A stretch of 44,284 nucleotides of DNA, taken from positions 1-44,284 of the forward strand of contig JBAXGW010000035.1 in NCBI GenBank assembly GCA_037139195.1, written 5' to 3'. Made by a program: the position numbers and the translations under genes. This DNA comes from JBAXGW01 sp037139195 (GTDB lineage Bacteria > Bacteroidota > Bacteroidia > Bacteroidales > JAHJDW01). Positions 43,853 through 44,284 of this stretch are shown here, one piece after another. Each line of letters begins with the position of its first letter. The stretch's first letter is position 1. The notes beneath the pieces were generated by a model that saw only the letters and a list, made by a program, of their open reading frames with translations, had not been told where the DNA came from and made no database searches.

Positions 43853-44284
43853 TTAAACAACTTGTGCTATTTCCTCAAATAATCTTCTTGGACGACGAGG
43901 ATACAAAGTTTTAGTTTGGTCATAATAACCAAGTGCCAAATTCATAACAACTACTTCACCTTCTTTTAAGTCAAATTCTTTCTGAATTCCTTCAAAATCC
44001 ATTCCACTCATGGGATGAGAATCAACACCATATTCTTTAGCTGCTATAATTAAAGACATTGCTAATAACCCTGCATTACTCTCTGCAAATTTTAATTTAC
44101 GTTCATCGCTTGACCCATATAAATAAGCAGCAGCCTGTTTAGCTCCATCTACCATTGATTGATTTCCACCCACGCTTACTAACATTTCATTCCAAACAGG
44201 ATTAGAATCAGCCCAACCTTCTTTGTTCCCAATTAGTAGTGATGCGTTAAAATTTAAGTGTTAAATAAATCATATTGTTCTTTG
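43853..44284 (-). CDS. Nitroreductase family protein, partial at right edge, possible frame break
   Basis: The C-terminal two thirds of a flavin-dependent nitroreductase are readable: NKEGWADSNPVWNEML, SNAGLLAMSLIIAAKEYGVD with the conserved 'GLLAMSLIIAAKEYG' helix, MSGMDFEG, and VVVMNLALGYYD. The frame is open only from 44260 downward because TAA lies at 44263-44261. In another frame the last bases read KEQYDLFNT (44283-44257), which would continue the family sequence. A one-base indel near 44255-44262 would join the two, so this may be a frameshifted gene or a sequencing error. An internal ATG at 44185 would give a 110-residue protein that is too short for the family. The rest of the gene is outside the window. 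Confidence 0.7.

Overview
The window looks like a chromosomal stretch of a low-G+C Bacteroidetes bacterium. Three things point there: a type IX secretion gene (PorQ-like) followed by a protein with a type IX C-terminal sorting domain; repeated matches to the Bacteroidetes sigma promoter (TTTG, 19-21 bp, TAnnTTTG) in front of genes; and weak Shine-Dalgarno sequences. I found no rRNA, tRNA or CRISPR array.

Layout. 1-2050: the N-terminal end of a tyrosine-recombinase-like gene running off the left edge, an Ala-rich protein of unknown function, and a field of 21-bp-periodic repeats. 2052-4016: arfB (ribosome rescue) and an aspartase-like gene, diverging from overlapping promoters. 4050-10077 (minus): sugar-nucleotide and envelope genes, namely a lipid A acyltransferase, ugd, a UDP-xylose synthase, rfbD and a phosphohexomutase. 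10117-17387 (minus): a seven-PAS hybrid histidine kinase, a TIGR02757 protein, purC and a DUF4143 ATPase. 17900-21655 (plus): a LytS-type kinase, a LytTR response regulator and a histidine phosphatase. 21662-24384 (minus): a membrane J-domain protein, two lipoproteins and an Rrf2 regulator. 24538-27585 (plus): porQ and a type IX cargo protein. 28188-34013 (plus): cyanophycinase, a coiled-coil membrane protein, a cyanophycin-synthetase-like ligase and isoaspartyl dipeptidase. The rest holds clpB, a periplasmic ankyrin protein with a possible barrel tail, a small lipoprotein, a DUF4932 metallopeptidase, uvrA, a MarR regulator and an edge-truncated nitroreductase.

The most interesting unit is the cyanophycin-type cassette (28188-34013). 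It has an apparent polymer-forming ligase, an exo-cyanophycinase that releases beta-Asp-Arg dipeptides, and a dipeptidase that splits them into Asp and Arg. The ligase keeps the N-terminal and ATP-grasp domains of cyanophycin synthetase, but its Mur-ligase-like domain is a short remnant without a recognisable P-loop. That resembles the single-active-site CphA2 enzymes, which polymerise ready-made beta-Asp-Arg, or it could be a ligase for another beta-aspartyl polymer. Each gene sits behind its own promoter-like sequence or terminator, and a coiled-coil, one-pass membrane protein lies inside the cassette.

The regulatory sequence is also informative. The LytS/LytTR operon has a paired direct repeat with the geometry of a LytTR site just upstream of a canonical promoter. 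The DUF4143 ATPase gene has three palindromic elements spaced about three helical turns apart, one of them inside the promoter spacer. arfB and aspA have interlocking divergent promoters, with the arfB promoter placed so close that its mRNA may be leaderless.
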